Below are positions 6,484-14,483 of a stretch of 19,245 nt of DNA, piece by piece. The notes below the pieces were generated by a model. That model made no database searches. It was not told the DNA's origin and saw only the letters and a list, made by a program, of their open reading frames with translations. The stretch lies in assembly GCA_023442945.1 (NCBI GenBank), contig JAEZWW010000086.1, positions 1 to 19,245 of the forward strand, written 5' to 3'. The first letter of the stretch is position 1, and the number at the start of each line of letters is the position of its first letter. This DNA comes from Pseudomonadota bacterium (GTDB lineage: Bacteria; Pseudomonadota; Gammaproteobacteria; Burkholderiales; Burkholderiaceae_C). The position numbers were made by a program, and so were the translations under genes.

Positions 6484-7965
6484 TCAGCGGCGATCCGGCG
6501 GCGGCGAAACGGCGCTGGGCGCGCTGGCAGCGCCTGCGCGGCGCGGGGGCAGGCGGTCCGCGGTCTGATCCGCCTTCACGGGCGGCGCGCCGGTTGCGGA
6601 CGGGCCCTGCTGCGCCAGCAACTGCTCCATCGGCCGCAAATCGTCTTCCGTCAAGGTGCCGCTGGCCTGCTTGAGGCGCAGCAGGCCGACCAGCACGTCG
6701 TAGCGCGCACGCGCCAGGTCGCGCCGGGTCTGGTAGAGCTGGCTTTGCGCGTTGAGCACGTCGATGTTGATGCGCACGCCGACCTGGTAGCCCAGGCGGT
6801 TGGCTTCCAGCGCGGTCAGGCTGGACTGCTCGGCCGCTTCCAGCGCGGCGACCTGCCCATGGCCGGACTGCACGCCGAAGTACGCGGCGCGCGTGGCCTG
6901 GGCCACGTTGCGGCGGGCGTTGTCCAGATCGGCTTGCGCCTTGTCCTCCAGCGACAGCGTTTCGCGTACCCGGTTTTGCACGGCAAAGCCGGCGAACAGC
7001 GGCCAGTTCAGCACCACGCCGACGCCGGCGTTGGTGCTGCGGTAGCGCGACCCCGGGGCCGCCGCAAACGCCGGGTTGCCGTCGGGGTAGCGGTTTTGCC
7101 CCACGCTGGCCTGCAGGTCGATGGTCGGCAGGTGACCGGTCTTGGCCTTGGCGGTTTCCAGGCGCGCCAGCTCTTGTGCCATGCGCGCCTGGACCACGGC
7201 CGGGTGCTGTGCCTCGGCCTGCGCCACCCAGGCGTTCACGTCTTCCGGCTGCGGGCGCGGCAGGGCCACCGGTGGCGCCAGGGGGCGCGGTTGCACGCCG
7301 CTCAGCCCGACCAACTGGTCCAGCGCCAGGCGCTTGATGCGCAGGTCGTTGTCGGCGGCGATTTCCTGCGCGGTGGCCAAGTCGAATCGCGCCTGCGCCT
7401 CACGGCTGTCGGTGATGGTGGCGTTGCCCACGTCGAAGTTGCGCTGGGCCGATGCCAGCTGCTCGGCCACGGCGGCCTTCAGCGCACGCACGAAGCCCAG
7501 CGCGTCCTCGGCCGCCAGCACGTCGAAGTACGCCTGCGCCAGGCGCACGATCAGGTCCTGCTCGGTGCCGCTGAGCTGCACCAGCGCCAGTTCGGCGCTT
7601 TTCTTGCCCTGGCCCCAGCCGATGCGGTTGGCCGGCCGGTACAGCGGCTGCGAACCGACGATGGAGCCGTTCAGCGTGTTGAACGACACGCTCCCGCCCA
7701 CGCCGCCAACCTGGGTGTCGGCCCAGTTGCGCTGCGCCCCCAGCTGCAGGCCGACCTGGGGCAGCAGGCCGGCGCGGGCCTGGTCGGCGCGGGCCTGACT
7801 GGCCTGGGCGTTGGCCAGGGCGGACTGGTAGGGCGCGTCGTAGCCGTGCGCGGTTTGGTAAAGCTGCAGCAGCGACTGCGCGGCCGCCGGCGTGGGTGCT
7901 CCGGCCAGCGCGCTCAGACAGGCCGCGCCAAGCACCTGCCAAACCGCTGATCGCAAGGGCGCCAT
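6484..7965 (-). CDS. TolC-family outer-membrane efflux channel
   Basis: The 493-residue protein forms the trimeric outer-membrane and periplasmic tunnel of tripartite efflux or type I secretion. Residues 1-29 are a signal peptide (cleavage after AAA-29). Two homologous halves of long alpha-helices follow, with LLQLYQTAHGYDAPYQSALAN at the mature N-terminus (the usual DL..VY..A...D pattern). The first half has LIVRLAQAYFDVLAAEDAL, and the second GVVLNWPLFAGF and ATRAAYFGVQSG. The VGLLRLKQASGTLTEDDL end block is typical of TolC in betaproteobacteria. A Pro/Ala-rich tail of about 50 residues follows. The start ATG 7965 begins the signal peptide; the frame is open further upstream, but that part lies on the rhodanese gene. 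It is last in the cluster and the natural channel for the RND pump encoded upstream. Confidence 0.93.
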   Translation of the reverse strand: MAPLRSAVWQVLGAACLSALAGAPTPAAAQSLLQLYQTAHGYDAPYQSALANAQASQARADQARAGLLPQVGLQLGAQRNWADTQVGGVGGSVSFNTLNGSIVGSQPLYRPANRIGWGQGKKSAELALVQLSGTEQDLIVRLAQAYFDVLAAEDALGFVRALKAAVAEQLASAQRNFDVGNATITDSREAQARFDLATAQEIAADNDLRIKRLALDQLVGLSGVQPRPLAPPVALPRPQPEDVNAWVAQAEAQHPAVVQARMAQELARLETAKAKTGHLPTIDLQASVGQNRYPDGNPAFAAAPGSRYRSTNAGVGVVLNWPLFAGFAVQNRVRETLSLEDKAQADLDNARRNVAQATRAAYFGVQSGHGQVAALEAAEQSSLTALEANRLGYQVGVRINIDVLNAQSQLYQTRRDLARARYDVLVGLLRLKQASGTLTEDDLRPMEQLLAQQGPSATGAPPVKADQTADRLPPRRAGAASAPSAVSPPPDRR

Positions 7966-8002
7966 AGCAGCAGCGGTGGGTCGGGCAGCCAGGCGGGGCG
8001 CG

Positions 8003-8344
8003 TCAGTAGCGCGGGACGCTGGGGTCGACTTGGAGCGCCCAGGCGTCGATGCCGCCGGCCACGTTCGCGACGCGCTCAAAGCCGTGCTGGGCCAGGAACA
8101 TCGCCACCTGCATGCTGCGGCCGCCGTGGTGACACAGCACGGCCACGGGGCGGTCCGGGTCCAGCTCGGCCAGGCGGGCGGGAATGCTCTGCATGGGCAT
8201 CTGCAACAGCTCGGCGCCGGCCGGGCGCACGCTGGCGGCCTGCCATTCGGCCGGCTCGCGCACGTCCAGCAGCAGCGGCGCGCCCTCGGCCGAAGTGGCC
8301 TGGAACCAAGCGGGCAATTGTCCTGGGGTAACTTGCTCAATCAT
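8003..8344 (-). CDS. Rhodanese-domain sulfurtransferase
   Basis: This is a single-domain, 113-residue rhodanese, probably cytoplasmic since no signal peptide is present. The CH2A-like motif LLLDVREPAEW is at residues 24-34. The active-site loop CHHGGRS has catalytic Cys71 and Arg76, fitting the six-residue loop of true sulfurtransferases. The fold ends with ANVAGGIDAWALQVDPSVPRY. Family members carry a persulfide sulfur on the cysteine and pass it to thiol acceptors or cyanide; the physiological acceptor here is unknown. ATG 8344 is preferred over the upstream ATG 8371, because MIEQVTPGQL is the usual start and GGAGG lies upstream. It sits 33 bp after the Pcm-like gene and 37 bp before the TolC gene, an order I know from related genomes. 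Confidence 0.9.
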   Translation of the reverse strand: MIEQVTPGQLPAWFQATSAEGAPLLLDVREPAEWQAASVRPAGAELLQMPMQSIPARLAELDPDRPVAVLCHHGGRSMQVAMFLAQHGFERVANVAGGIDAWALQVDPSVPRY

Positions 8345-8377
8345 GCTCTGGCCCGCCTCCAATCTGCGCAAGCTGCT

Positions 8378-9052
8378 TCAAAATTTGAAGCGAGAAGGCT
8401 CGGGGAAGTTCAGCAGACGCGGGGCGTTTTCGTCCCAGGGCTGCGTCACCATGGCACCGGTCTGGGCCTGCGTCACCAGCGTGGCGCGCATGATCGGCTC
8501 GTCGCCGACGATGGCCATCAAACGGCCGCCAGGCTTGAGCAGGTTCAGCAGCCGCTCCGGCAGCTGACCGACCGAGCCCGACAGCGCGATCACGTCGAAC
8601 GGGCCGTCTGCCGACAGGTCGGCGGTGGCGCCATCGGCAACGCGCACTTCCACGTTCAGCACGCCAGCGCGCTGTAGGTTGGCGTGCGCGAAAGCGGCCA
8701 GACCGTTGTCGATTTCCAGCGTCAGCACGCGCTGCGCGCGGTGGCCGAGCAGGGCGGCCATGAAGCCCGATCCGGTACCAATTTCCAGCACTTTCTCGTG
8801 CTTGGCGACCTGCAAGTCTTGCAGGATGCGCGCTTCGATGCGCGGCTCCAGCATGGACTGGCCCATGGCGATGCCGGCTTCGGTGTCGGACAGCGGGATC
8901 GCCATGTCGGCGAACGCCATCGCGCGGAAAGCGGGCGGCACGAAGTCCTCGCGCTTGACCACGGCCAGCAGGTCCAGCACATGGGTGTCGAGCACGTCCC
9001 ACGGACGAATCTGCTGCTCGATCATGTTGAAGCGGGCTTGTTCGACATTCAT
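8378..9052 (-). CDS. pcm: Protein-L-isoaspartate O-methyltransferase family protein
   Basis: This 224-residue cytoplasmic SAM-dependent methyltransferase belongs to the PCMT family, which methylates isoaspartyl residues in damaged proteins. It shows MIEQQIRPWDVLDTHVLDLL and VKREDFVP at the N-terminus, SAM motif I at residues 88-102 (VLEIGTGSGFMAALL), DVIALSGSVGQLPERLLNLLKPGGRL as the later SAM-fold strands, and the RFKF end. The block that in canonical Pcm reads GQTISQP is replaced by MGQSMLEPRI around residues 63-72, so the usual catalytic Ser/Thr is not obvious. True repair activity is therefore uncertain, and the symbol rests on family only. GGAGG lies eight bases before ATG 9052. It begins 42 bp after the RND pump gene. 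Confidence 0.85.
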   Translation of the reverse strand: MNVEQARFNMIEQQIRPWDVLDTHVLDLLAVVKREDFVPPAFRAMAFADMAIPLSDTEAGIAMGQSMLEPRIEARILQDLQVAKHEKVLEIGTGSGFMAALLGHRAQRVLTLEIDNGLAAFAHANLQRAGVLNVEVRVADGATADLSADGPFDVIALSGSVGQLPERLLNLLKPGGRLMAIVGDEPIMRATLVTQAQTGAMVTQPWDENAPRLLNFPEPSRFKF

Positions 9053-9094
9053 GTGGCGGCCTCCAGGCGGAAAGATGTCATTCGGGATAACCCT

Positions 9095-12000
9095 TCATTT
9101 TATCGGCTTGGGCAGGCGGCGGCGTTCCGGCGCCCCGCGCCAGCGCCGCCGCGCCCAATTGGCCAGATCGTCCAGGTAGCAGTACACCACCGGCACCACC
9201 ACCAGGGTCAGCAGCGACGAGGTGATGACCCCGCCGATCACCGCCTGGCCCATGGGCGCGCGCTGCTCGCTGCCCTCGCTCACGGCAAAGGCCAGCGGCA
9301 CCATGCCGAAGACCATGGCCAGTGTGGTCATTAGGATGGGGCGCAGGCGCACGCGCGCGGCCAGCAGCAGCGCCTGTTCGCGTGGCAGCGGCGCGGTGTG
9401 TTCGCCATCGCCCACGCGGCCTTCGCGCGCACGGATGGCGAAGTCAACCAGCAGGATGGCGTTCTTGGTCACCAGACCCATCAGCATGACGATGCCGATG
9501 ATGGAGAACATCGACATGCTGGAGCCGAACAGCAGCAGCGCCAGCACCACGCCGATCAGCGTCAGCGGCAGCGAGGTCATCAGCGCCAGCGGCTGCAAAA
9601 AGCTCTTGAACTGGCTGGCCAGGATCATGTAAATGAAGATGATCGCCATGGCCAGCGCCTGCAGCGCGTAGGCGAACGATTCCTGCATGTTCTTGGTGGC
9701 ACCGCCAAACGTGTACGTGTAGCCGGGCGGGATCGCCATGTCGTTCAGCAGCGTGCGGATGTCGCCCGACACCTCGCCCGTGCTGCGGCCGGCCACGTTG
9801 GCCGTGATCTGGATCTCGCGCAGCATGGCGCGGCGGTTGATCTGGTTGGTGCCCGTAGCTTCGCTCAGCGTGGCGACCTGGTTCAGGCGCACGATCCGTG
9901 GCGTGCCATCGGCGTTGGCGCCGGCCGTGAGCGGCAGGCGCTCCAGGTCCTGCATGGTGGTGCGTGCGCCCGGTGCCAGGCGCACGATCACGTCGTAGGT
10001 CTGGTCGTCCGGCGCGCGCCAGTTGCCCACCGTGGTGCCGGCCACCAGGGTGCGCAGCGGCGCCGCCACCTGCGCGCTGGACAGGCCCAGCTCCGACGCC
10101 GCTTCGCGCTTGACGGTGACCTGCACCGTCGGCTTGTCCGGCTTGCTGCTGGAGTCCAGATCGACCAGGCCGGGAATCGCCTGCAAGCGCTCCAGCAGCG
10201 GGCGCGCCAGGCGTTCCAGCTCGGCCTGGTCGGGCCCTTGCAGCGAAAACTCGATCTGTTTTTGCCCGCCCACCGGCTCCATCACGCCCGACTGCGTCAC
10301 GGTGATGCCGGGCACGGCGGCCAGGCGCTGGCGGAAGTCGGCGGCCAGCACCTCGGCGCTGCGCGCGCGCCCTTCGCGGTCGGTCAGGCGCACGTACAGG
10401 CTGGCGTTGGTCTTGCCCTGCGCCGCGCCGGTGTTGAGGGTGGTGACGGTGTAGCGCACCTCGGGGTAGCTGCGCAGGATGGCGTCCACCTGGCGCGCCT
10501 TGGCCTCGGTCGCCTCCAGCGACGAGCCTTGCGGCGTGTAGAAGGCCACCGTGGTTTCAGAAAAGTCCGCCTTGGGCACGAATTCCGTGCCCAGCAGGCG
10601 CACCATGAACACGCTGGCCCCGAAGATCGCCGCCGCCACCATCAGGGTCAGTGCCTTGTGCGCCAGCGACCAGGCCAGCAGGCGCTGGTACGCACCCGCC
10701 AGCGCTTCCGTCGCGAGGTCAAACCAGCCGGTCACGCGGCCCAGCGTGCGGTCGTACAGCGTCACCGGTCGCTGCCCGCGCTGGCCGTGCGCGTGCATGG
10801 CCGGGTCTTCCCACACCGACGACAGCATCGGGTCGAGCGTGAAGGCGACGAACATCGAAATCAGCACCGCCGCCACGATGGTGATGCCGAATTCGTGGAA
10901 GAACTTGCCGATAATCCCCTGCATGAAGCCGATCGGCAGGAACACCGCCACGATCGACAGCGTAGTCGCCAGCACCGCCAGGCCGATCTCCTGCGTGCCC
11001 TGCATCGCCGCGGGCCAGGGCGCCTTGCCCATCTGGGCGTGGCGCACGATGTTTTCGCGCACCACGATGGCGTCGTCGATCAGCAAGCCCACGCACAGGC
11101 TGAGCGCCATCAGCGTGATCATGTTGATGGTGAAGCCGAAGGCCTGCATGAAAAAGAAGGTGCCGATGATCGAGATCGGCAGCGTCAGCCCGGTGATCAC
11201 CGTGCTGCGCCAGCTGTTCAAAAACAGGAAGACGATCAGCACCGTCAGCAGCGCGCCTTCCACCAGCGTCTGGCGCACGTTCTTCACCGCCACGCGGATC
11301 TGGCGCGACTGGTCGACCACCGGCTCCAGCTTCACGCCCGGGGGCAATTCGGCCTTCAGCTGTGCGATGGCGGCGTTCAGCCCATCCACCACTTCGATCG
11401 TGTTTTCGTCCTGCGCCTTCTGCACCGCCACCAGCAGCATGCGCTGGCCGTTGAAGTGGGCCAGCGTCTCCAGCTCCTGGGCGCCGTCGTGCACCGTGGC
11501 GACCTGGTCCAGCGTGATGGCGCTGCCGCCGCGCCGCGCGACGATGATGCGGCCAAAGTCCTCCGGCCGCGTCAGCCGGCCTTCCAGTTGCACCGTCAGC
11601 TCCTGCGCGCCGGTGCGCACGGGGCCCAACGGCTGGTCCTGGTTCTCGCTGCGCACCGCCGCCATGACCTGCTCGGGCGTCACCGCCAGCGCCTCCAGCG
11701 CGGGCGGGTTCAGGTAGATGTGGATCTCGCGCTTGGCGCCGCCCACCAGGTTGACGGCGCCCACGCCGCGCACGTTTTCCAGGCGCTTCTTAAGAACCTG
11801 ATCCGCCCAGTTCGTCAGCTCAATTTGAGACACAGCGCCCCCACGCTCCCCCGCTGCGCGTGGGGCGCTGCCCCCCGAGGGGGCCGCCGCTGACCTTGGG
11901 GGCGGCCCGGCGGCCAGCGGGTCTGCGCCCGTTGGCGGCGCATCCGGCAGCACCGCCAGCGACCACACCGCGCGGCTGGCCGGGTCGAAGCGCAGCACGC

Positions 12001-12379
12001 GTGGCTCCTTGACTTCGTCGCGCAGCAGCGGGCGCACCTGGCCGATCTTTTCGCGCACGTCGTCGGCGGCCTTGCGGCCTTCGATGTGCAGCTGGAACTC
12101 GATGATCACCACCGACATGCCTTCGTAGCTGCGCGAGTACAGCGAGTTGATGCCGGCGATCGAATTGACCGCCTCTTCCACCTTCTTGGTGACTTCGCTT
12201 TCGACGATGGCGGGCGCCGCGCCGGGGTATTCGGTGGTGATCACGACCACCGGAAAGTCGATGTTAGGGAACTGGTCGACCTGCAGCCGCTGCAGCGAAA
12301 ACAGGCCCAGCACGACGAACGCCAGCATCAGCATGGTGGCGAAGACCGGGTTGTTCAGGCTGACCTTGGTGAACCACAT
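9095..12379 (-). CDS. RND multidrug efflux pump, inner-membrane transporter (HAE1/AcrB family)
   Basis: This 1094-residue proton-driven pump moves drugs or other amphiphiles from periplasm and membrane into the outer channel. It has two repeats of six membrane helices with large periplasmic loops. TM1 lies at residues 10-30, and TM4 has the proton-relay pair Asp435-Asp436 (GLLIDDAIVV). EFVPKADFSETTVAFYTPQG opens the second periplasmic half, and the TM10 lysine is in GLVTKNAILLVDFA. The usual length is about 1040-1060. The excess lies in a Gly/Pro/Ala-rich insert at residues about 146-186, between WSLAVLPD and IELTNWADQ. Its DNA (11832-11912) looks like a palindromic intergenic repeat. ATG 12379 fits the family opening MWFTKVSLNNPVFATM; no Shine-Dalgarno sequence is visible. 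It lies 108 bp after the fusion protein gene. Confidence 0.95.
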   Translation of the reverse strand: MWFTKVSLNNPVFATMLMLAFVVLGLFSLQRLQVDQFPNIDFPVVVITTEYPGAAPAIVESEVTKKVEEAVNSIAGINSLYSRSYEGMSVVIIEFQLHIEGRKAADDVREKIGQVRPLLRDEVKEPRVLRFDPASRAVWSLAVLPDAPPTGADPLAAGPPPRSAAAPSGGSAPRAAGERGGAVSQIELTNWADQVLKKRLENVRGVGAVNLVGGAKREIHIYLNPPALEALAVTPEQVMAAVRSENQDQPLGPVRTGAQELTVQLEGRLTRPEDFGRIIVARRGGSAITLDQVATVHDGAQELETLAHFNGQRMLLVAVQKAQDENTIEVVDGLNAAIAQLKAELPPGVKLEPVVDQSRQIRVAVKNVRQTLVEGALLTVLIVFLFLNSWRSTVITGLTLPISIIGTFFFMQAFGFTINMITLMALSLCVGLLIDDAIVVRENIVRHAQMGKAPWPAAMQGTQEIGLAVLATTLSIVAVFLPIGFMQGIIGKFFHEFGITIVAAVLISMFVAFTLDPMLSSVWEDPAMHAHGQRGQRPVTLYDRTLGRVTGWFDLATEALAGAYQRLLAWSLAHKALTLMVAAAIFGASVFMVRLLGTEFVPKADFSETTVAFYTPQGSSLEATEAKARQVDAILRSYPEVRYTVTTLNTGAAQGKTNASLYVRLTDREGRARSAEVLAADFRQRLAAVPGITVTQSGVMEPVGGQKQIEFSLQGPDQAELERLARPLLERLQAIPGLVDLDSSSKPDKPTVQVTVKREAASELGLSSAQVAAPLRTLVAGTTVGNWRAPDDQTYDVIVRLAPGARTTMQDLERLPLTAGANADGTPRIVRLNQVATLSEATGTNQINRRAMLREIQITANVAGRSTGEVSGDIRTLLNDMAIPPGYTYTFGGATKNMQESFAYALQALAMAIIFIYMILASQFKSFLQPLALMTSLPLTLIGVVLALLLFGSSMSMFSIIGIVMLMGLVTKNAILLVDFAIRAREGRVGDGEHTAPLPREQALLLAARVRLRPILMTTLAMVFGMVPLAFAVSEGSEQRAPMGQAVIGGVITSSLLTLVVVPVVYCYLDDLANWARRRWRGAPERRRLPKPIK
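11832..11912. repeat. GC-rich palindromic repeat embedded in frame in the RND gene
   Basis: This 81 bp block carries CAGCGCCCCCACGC and GTGGGGCGCTG as inverted arms, then GCCCCCCGAGGGGGCC as a second palindrome, then CTTGGGGGCGGCCCGGCGG. This architecture matches a short repeat family that I recall as frequent between genes in Comamonadaceae. Here it lies inside coding sequence, is compatible with the reading frame, and encodes roughly residues 157-183 of the pump (GPPPRSAAAPSGG, then APRAAGERGG). Family membership is from memory and pattern, not from a search. Confidence 0.65.
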
Positions 12380-12402
12380 GGTGGCGGCGTCGGGCGATCG
12401 GG

Positions 12403-12459
12403 TTTTTAAAGAAATGGGCCTGTGGCCCTACAACCACGTGCGCGGACAGCTATCAAAAA
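12403..12459 (-). repeat. Dispersed ~60 bp repeat, copy 3
   Basis: The minus-strand reading is TTTTTGATAGCTGTCCGCGC, then ACGTGGTTGTAGGGCCACAG, then GCCCATTTCTTTAAAAA. It lies in the 108 bp gap between the membrane fusion gene and the RND gene, so it is transcribed within the efflux cluster. It ends about two dozen bases before the pump start codon. Confidence 0.8.
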
Positions 12460-12487
12460 CAGAGTCGTTGGCGCGGCCATGGCGTGC

Positions 12488-13690
12488 TCAACCCGCTGGG
12501 CTGGCGGCGGCGACGGGTGGCATGGCGGCCCCGGCGGCCGACGCGGGCGCGGCCGGCACTGCGACTGGCGCGACTGCGCGCACCGCCGTGCCTTCGCGCA
12601 GCGCGCCGGCGCTGCCGCGCAGCACCTGGGCGCCGCCTGCCACGCCTTCCACGGCCACCCACAGCTGGCCGTCCACCGCACCGCGCGCGCCGGTGCGCAC
12701 CGGCTGGTGGGCGATGTGGCCGTCGGCGGCCACCTGCACATACGGGGTAGGCTTGTCGGTGCGCACGGCGTCCAGCGGTACGGCCAGCGCCTGCAGGCGC
12801 GCGGTGGCCAGCTCGCCTTGCGCGAACAGGCCTTGGCGCAGGCCGGGCTGCGGCGCCACCGTCAGGTACACCAGCACGCTGCGGCTACCGGCCTGGGCGC
12901 TGGGGTTGATGCGCGCCACGGTCGCCGTCACGGGTTGTGCCACGCCTTCGATGTGCAAGGTGGCGTTCTGGCCCACGCGCACGGCGACCGAATCGGCGGG
13001 GCTCAGGGCCGCTTCGACTTCCAGCTGGCGCAGGTCAACGATCTCGACGATCGGCGCCTCCGGCACCACGCGCTCGCCCGGCTGGGCCACGCGGCGCGCG
13101 ATCTGCCCGGCAATCGGCGCGCGCACCACGGTGTCGGACACCGACTTGCGCGCCACCTCGGCCCCGGCGCGCGCGGCGCGGTACGTGGCCTGCGCCGCGT
13201 TCAGGTTGGACAAGGACGTGTCCAGCGCGGTCTGCGAAATGAAGCCGCGCTGCACCAGCGCGGCGTTGTTGTCGTACTGGCGCTGGGCGATGGCGACCTG
13301 CGCTTGGGCCGCGCTGGCCTGCTGCTCGGCCTGGCGCAGGCGGTCGGCGTGGTCGCTGGAGTCGATGCGCGCCAGCACCTGGCCGGCCTGCACGGCGTCG
13401 CCTTCGCGCACCGTGAGGCCTTGCAACTCGCCCGGCACGCGCGCCTTGACCAGCGCCGTCTGCACCGCCTTCAGCGTGCCCGACACGGGCAGGCCGGTTT
13501 GCAGATCGACCACGCGGGCGGTGGCTACATCGGTCGGCGCCAGCTCGATCACCGTGGCGCGGGGCGCGCTGGCCGCCGCCGGGGCGGCCGATTTCCGCGC
13601 CTGGTAGCCGCGCCAGCCGAACAGGGCGAGTGCCAGCAGCGCGAGGGCCAGCATGGCCCAGACCAGGCGGCGGCGAGAAGACGGGTTCAT
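12488..13690 (-). CDS. RND efflux periplasmic adaptor (membrane fusion protein)
   Basis: The 400-residue adaptor bridges the RND pump and the outer-membrane channel. An N-terminal signal anchor spans residues 9-27. A barrel-sandwich (lipoyl-like) half follows at about 80-110 (VPGELQGLTVREGDAVQAGQ), then an alpha-hairpin at about 115-185 (AEQQASAAQAQVAIAQRQYD and onward). The second lipoyl half is DTVVRAPIAGQIARRVAQPG at about 186-205, then a beta-barrel (ATVARINPSAQAGSRSVLVY) and a membrane-proximal domain. An Ala/Pro-rich tail of about 25 residues ends it. No lipobox is present, so it is anchored by the helix. ATG 13690 overlaps the tetR stop codon by 4 bp (ATGA), indicating translational coupling. 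The frame is open upstream to 14038, but that part overlies tetR. Confidence 0.94.
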   Translation of the reverse strand: MNPSSRRRLVWAMLALALLALALFGWRGYQARKSAAPAAASAPRATVIELAPTDVATARVVDLQTGLPVSGTLKAVQTALVKARVPGELQGLTVREGDAVQAGQVLARIDSSDHADRLRQAEQQASAAQAQVAIAQRQYDNNAALVQRGFISQTALDTSLSNLNAAQATYRAARAGAEVARKSVSDTVVRAPIAGQIARRVAQPGERVVPEAPIVEIVDLRQLEVEAALSPADSVAVRVGQNATLHIEGVAQPVTATVARINPSAQAGSRSVLVYLTVAPQPGLRQGLFAQGELATARLQALAVPLDAVRTDKPTPYVQVAADGHIAHQPVRTGARGAVDGQLWVAVEGVAGGAQVLRGSAGALREGTAVRAVAPVAVPAAPASAAGAAMPPVAAASPAG

Positions 13691-14367
13691 GGGGCGGCGG
13701 GTGTGTGCAGGCTCAGCCCGCGCACCACCATGTCGGCGTGCTGGGCCAGCAAGGCGTGGGGGTCGGGCAGGCTGCCCGGCGGGCAGCAGGGCGCCAGCGA
13801 AAAGCGCCAGGTGACCAGCTGCGCCAAGGGCGCGACGATCAGGTGCGCGGCCGCGGCCACGTCCACCGGGCGGAATTCGCCGCGGTCGATGCCGCGCTGC
13901 ACGATGCGCCGCACCAGGTCGTGGCTGGGCTGCACCACCTCGGCCTGGTAGTAGCGCGCCAGGTCGGGGAAGTTGCTGGCTTCGCTGACGATCAGCTTGG
14001 TCAGCCCGGCGGCCGGCGTGCCGCCGTACTGCGTCCACCAGCGGCGGATGAATGCGTGCACCAGCTCGGCCGTGGCGCCGGCGTACTCGGCCACTTCGCG
14101 CTGCGCGTCGGCCAGCGGGCGGCCGGCGTTGTCGTGCACCACGGCTTTGAACAGCGCTTCCTTGCTGGGGAAGTACAAAAACAGCGTGCCCTTGGACACG
14201 CCGGCGCGCGCCGCCACTTCGTCCACGCGCGTGGCGGCGTAGCCTTTTTCCACGAACAGGGCGAGCGCGGCGTCCAGCAGTTCGCCCGCGCGCACCTGCT
14301 TGCGCTGGCTGCGCCGGGCGGCCGGCGTGGCGGGTGCGCGGGCAGCGGGGTGGGGAAGTGTCTGCAT
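13687..14367 (-). CDS. TetR-family transcriptional regulator of the efflux operon
   Basis: This is a 226-residue dimeric repressor. The DNA-binding domain occupies residues about 25-72. GELLDAALALFVEKGYAATRVDEVA leads into the helix-turn-helix ARAGVSKGTLFLYFPSKEALF. The C-terminal ligand-binding part resembles TetR-C domains of efflux regulators (WWTQYGG, LTKLIVSEASNFPDLARYYQAEVV). About 20 basic and Ala/Pro residues precede the domain. ATG 14367 is preferred over ATG 14391, because the latter falls inside the predicted -10 box and operator. This leaves a leader of about 16 bases with no Shine-Dalgarno sequence. The gene is first in the efflux cluster and overlaps the adaptor gene by 4 bp. 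Self-repression is inferred from the operator at 14372-14391. The inducer is unknown. Confidence 0.93.
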   Translation of the reverse strand: MQTLPHPAARAPATPAARRSQRKQVRAGELLDAALALFVEKGYAATRVDEVAARAGVSKGTLFLYFPSKEALFKAVVHDNAGRPLADAQREVAEYAGATAELVHAFIRRWWTQYGGTPAAGLTKLIVSEASNFPDLARYYQAEVVQPSHDLVRRIVQRGIDRGEFRPVDVAAAAHLIVAPLAQLVTWRFSLAPCCPPGSLPDPHALLAQHADMVVRGLSLHTPAAP

Positions 14368-14371
14368 GAAA

Positions 14372-14391
14372 ATGACCAACCGGTCAGTCAT
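14372..14391. promoter_or_regulatory. TetR operator palindrome at the efflux operon promoter
   Basis: ATGACCAACCGGTCAGTCAT is an imperfect palindrome, 16 of 20 positions symmetric, with the TGACN...CCGGTCA half-sites common for TetR-family repressors. It overlaps the -10 box and the expected transcription start and ends four bases before the tetR start codon. That is the expected position for an autorepressor. Confidence 0.75.
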
Positions 14392-14418
14392 GCTACGGGG
14401 CGGCCTGGGCAGCGTCAA
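14390..14418 (-). promoter_or_regulatory. Candidate sigma70 promoter of the tetR-efflux operon
   Basis: On the minus strand TTGACG (14418-14413, 5 of 6) and TAGCAT (14395-14390, 4 of 6) are 17 bp apart. This places the start of transcription near 14383, inside the operator palindrome. It is the best-spaced promoter seen upstream of the six-gene cluster. Confidence 0.6.
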
Positions 14419-14483
14419 CTGGGACGGGCGCCGGTGCGACGGACGGGGGACGCTGTGGGCTGCGGAACCCGTAGTCCCATCGA

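Noticed and set aside
8370..8400. Seventh copy of the dispersed repeat at the pcm end
   Set aside because: CTGCGCAAGCTGCTTCAAAA looks similar, but the TGTAGGGC and CCGATTT parts are absent, and part of the match is the conserved RFKF coding end of Pcm.
9398..11893. 831-codon plus-strand open frame antisense to the RND pump gene
   Set aside because: It is rich in His, Arg and Gln, has no recognisable domain, and exactly mirrors the codon bias of the intact pump on the other strand. It is a GC-driven shadow.
14388..14391. ATG 14391 as the tetR start
   Set aside because: It lies inside the predicted -10 box and operator, upstream of the expected transcription start, so ATG 14367 is preferred.
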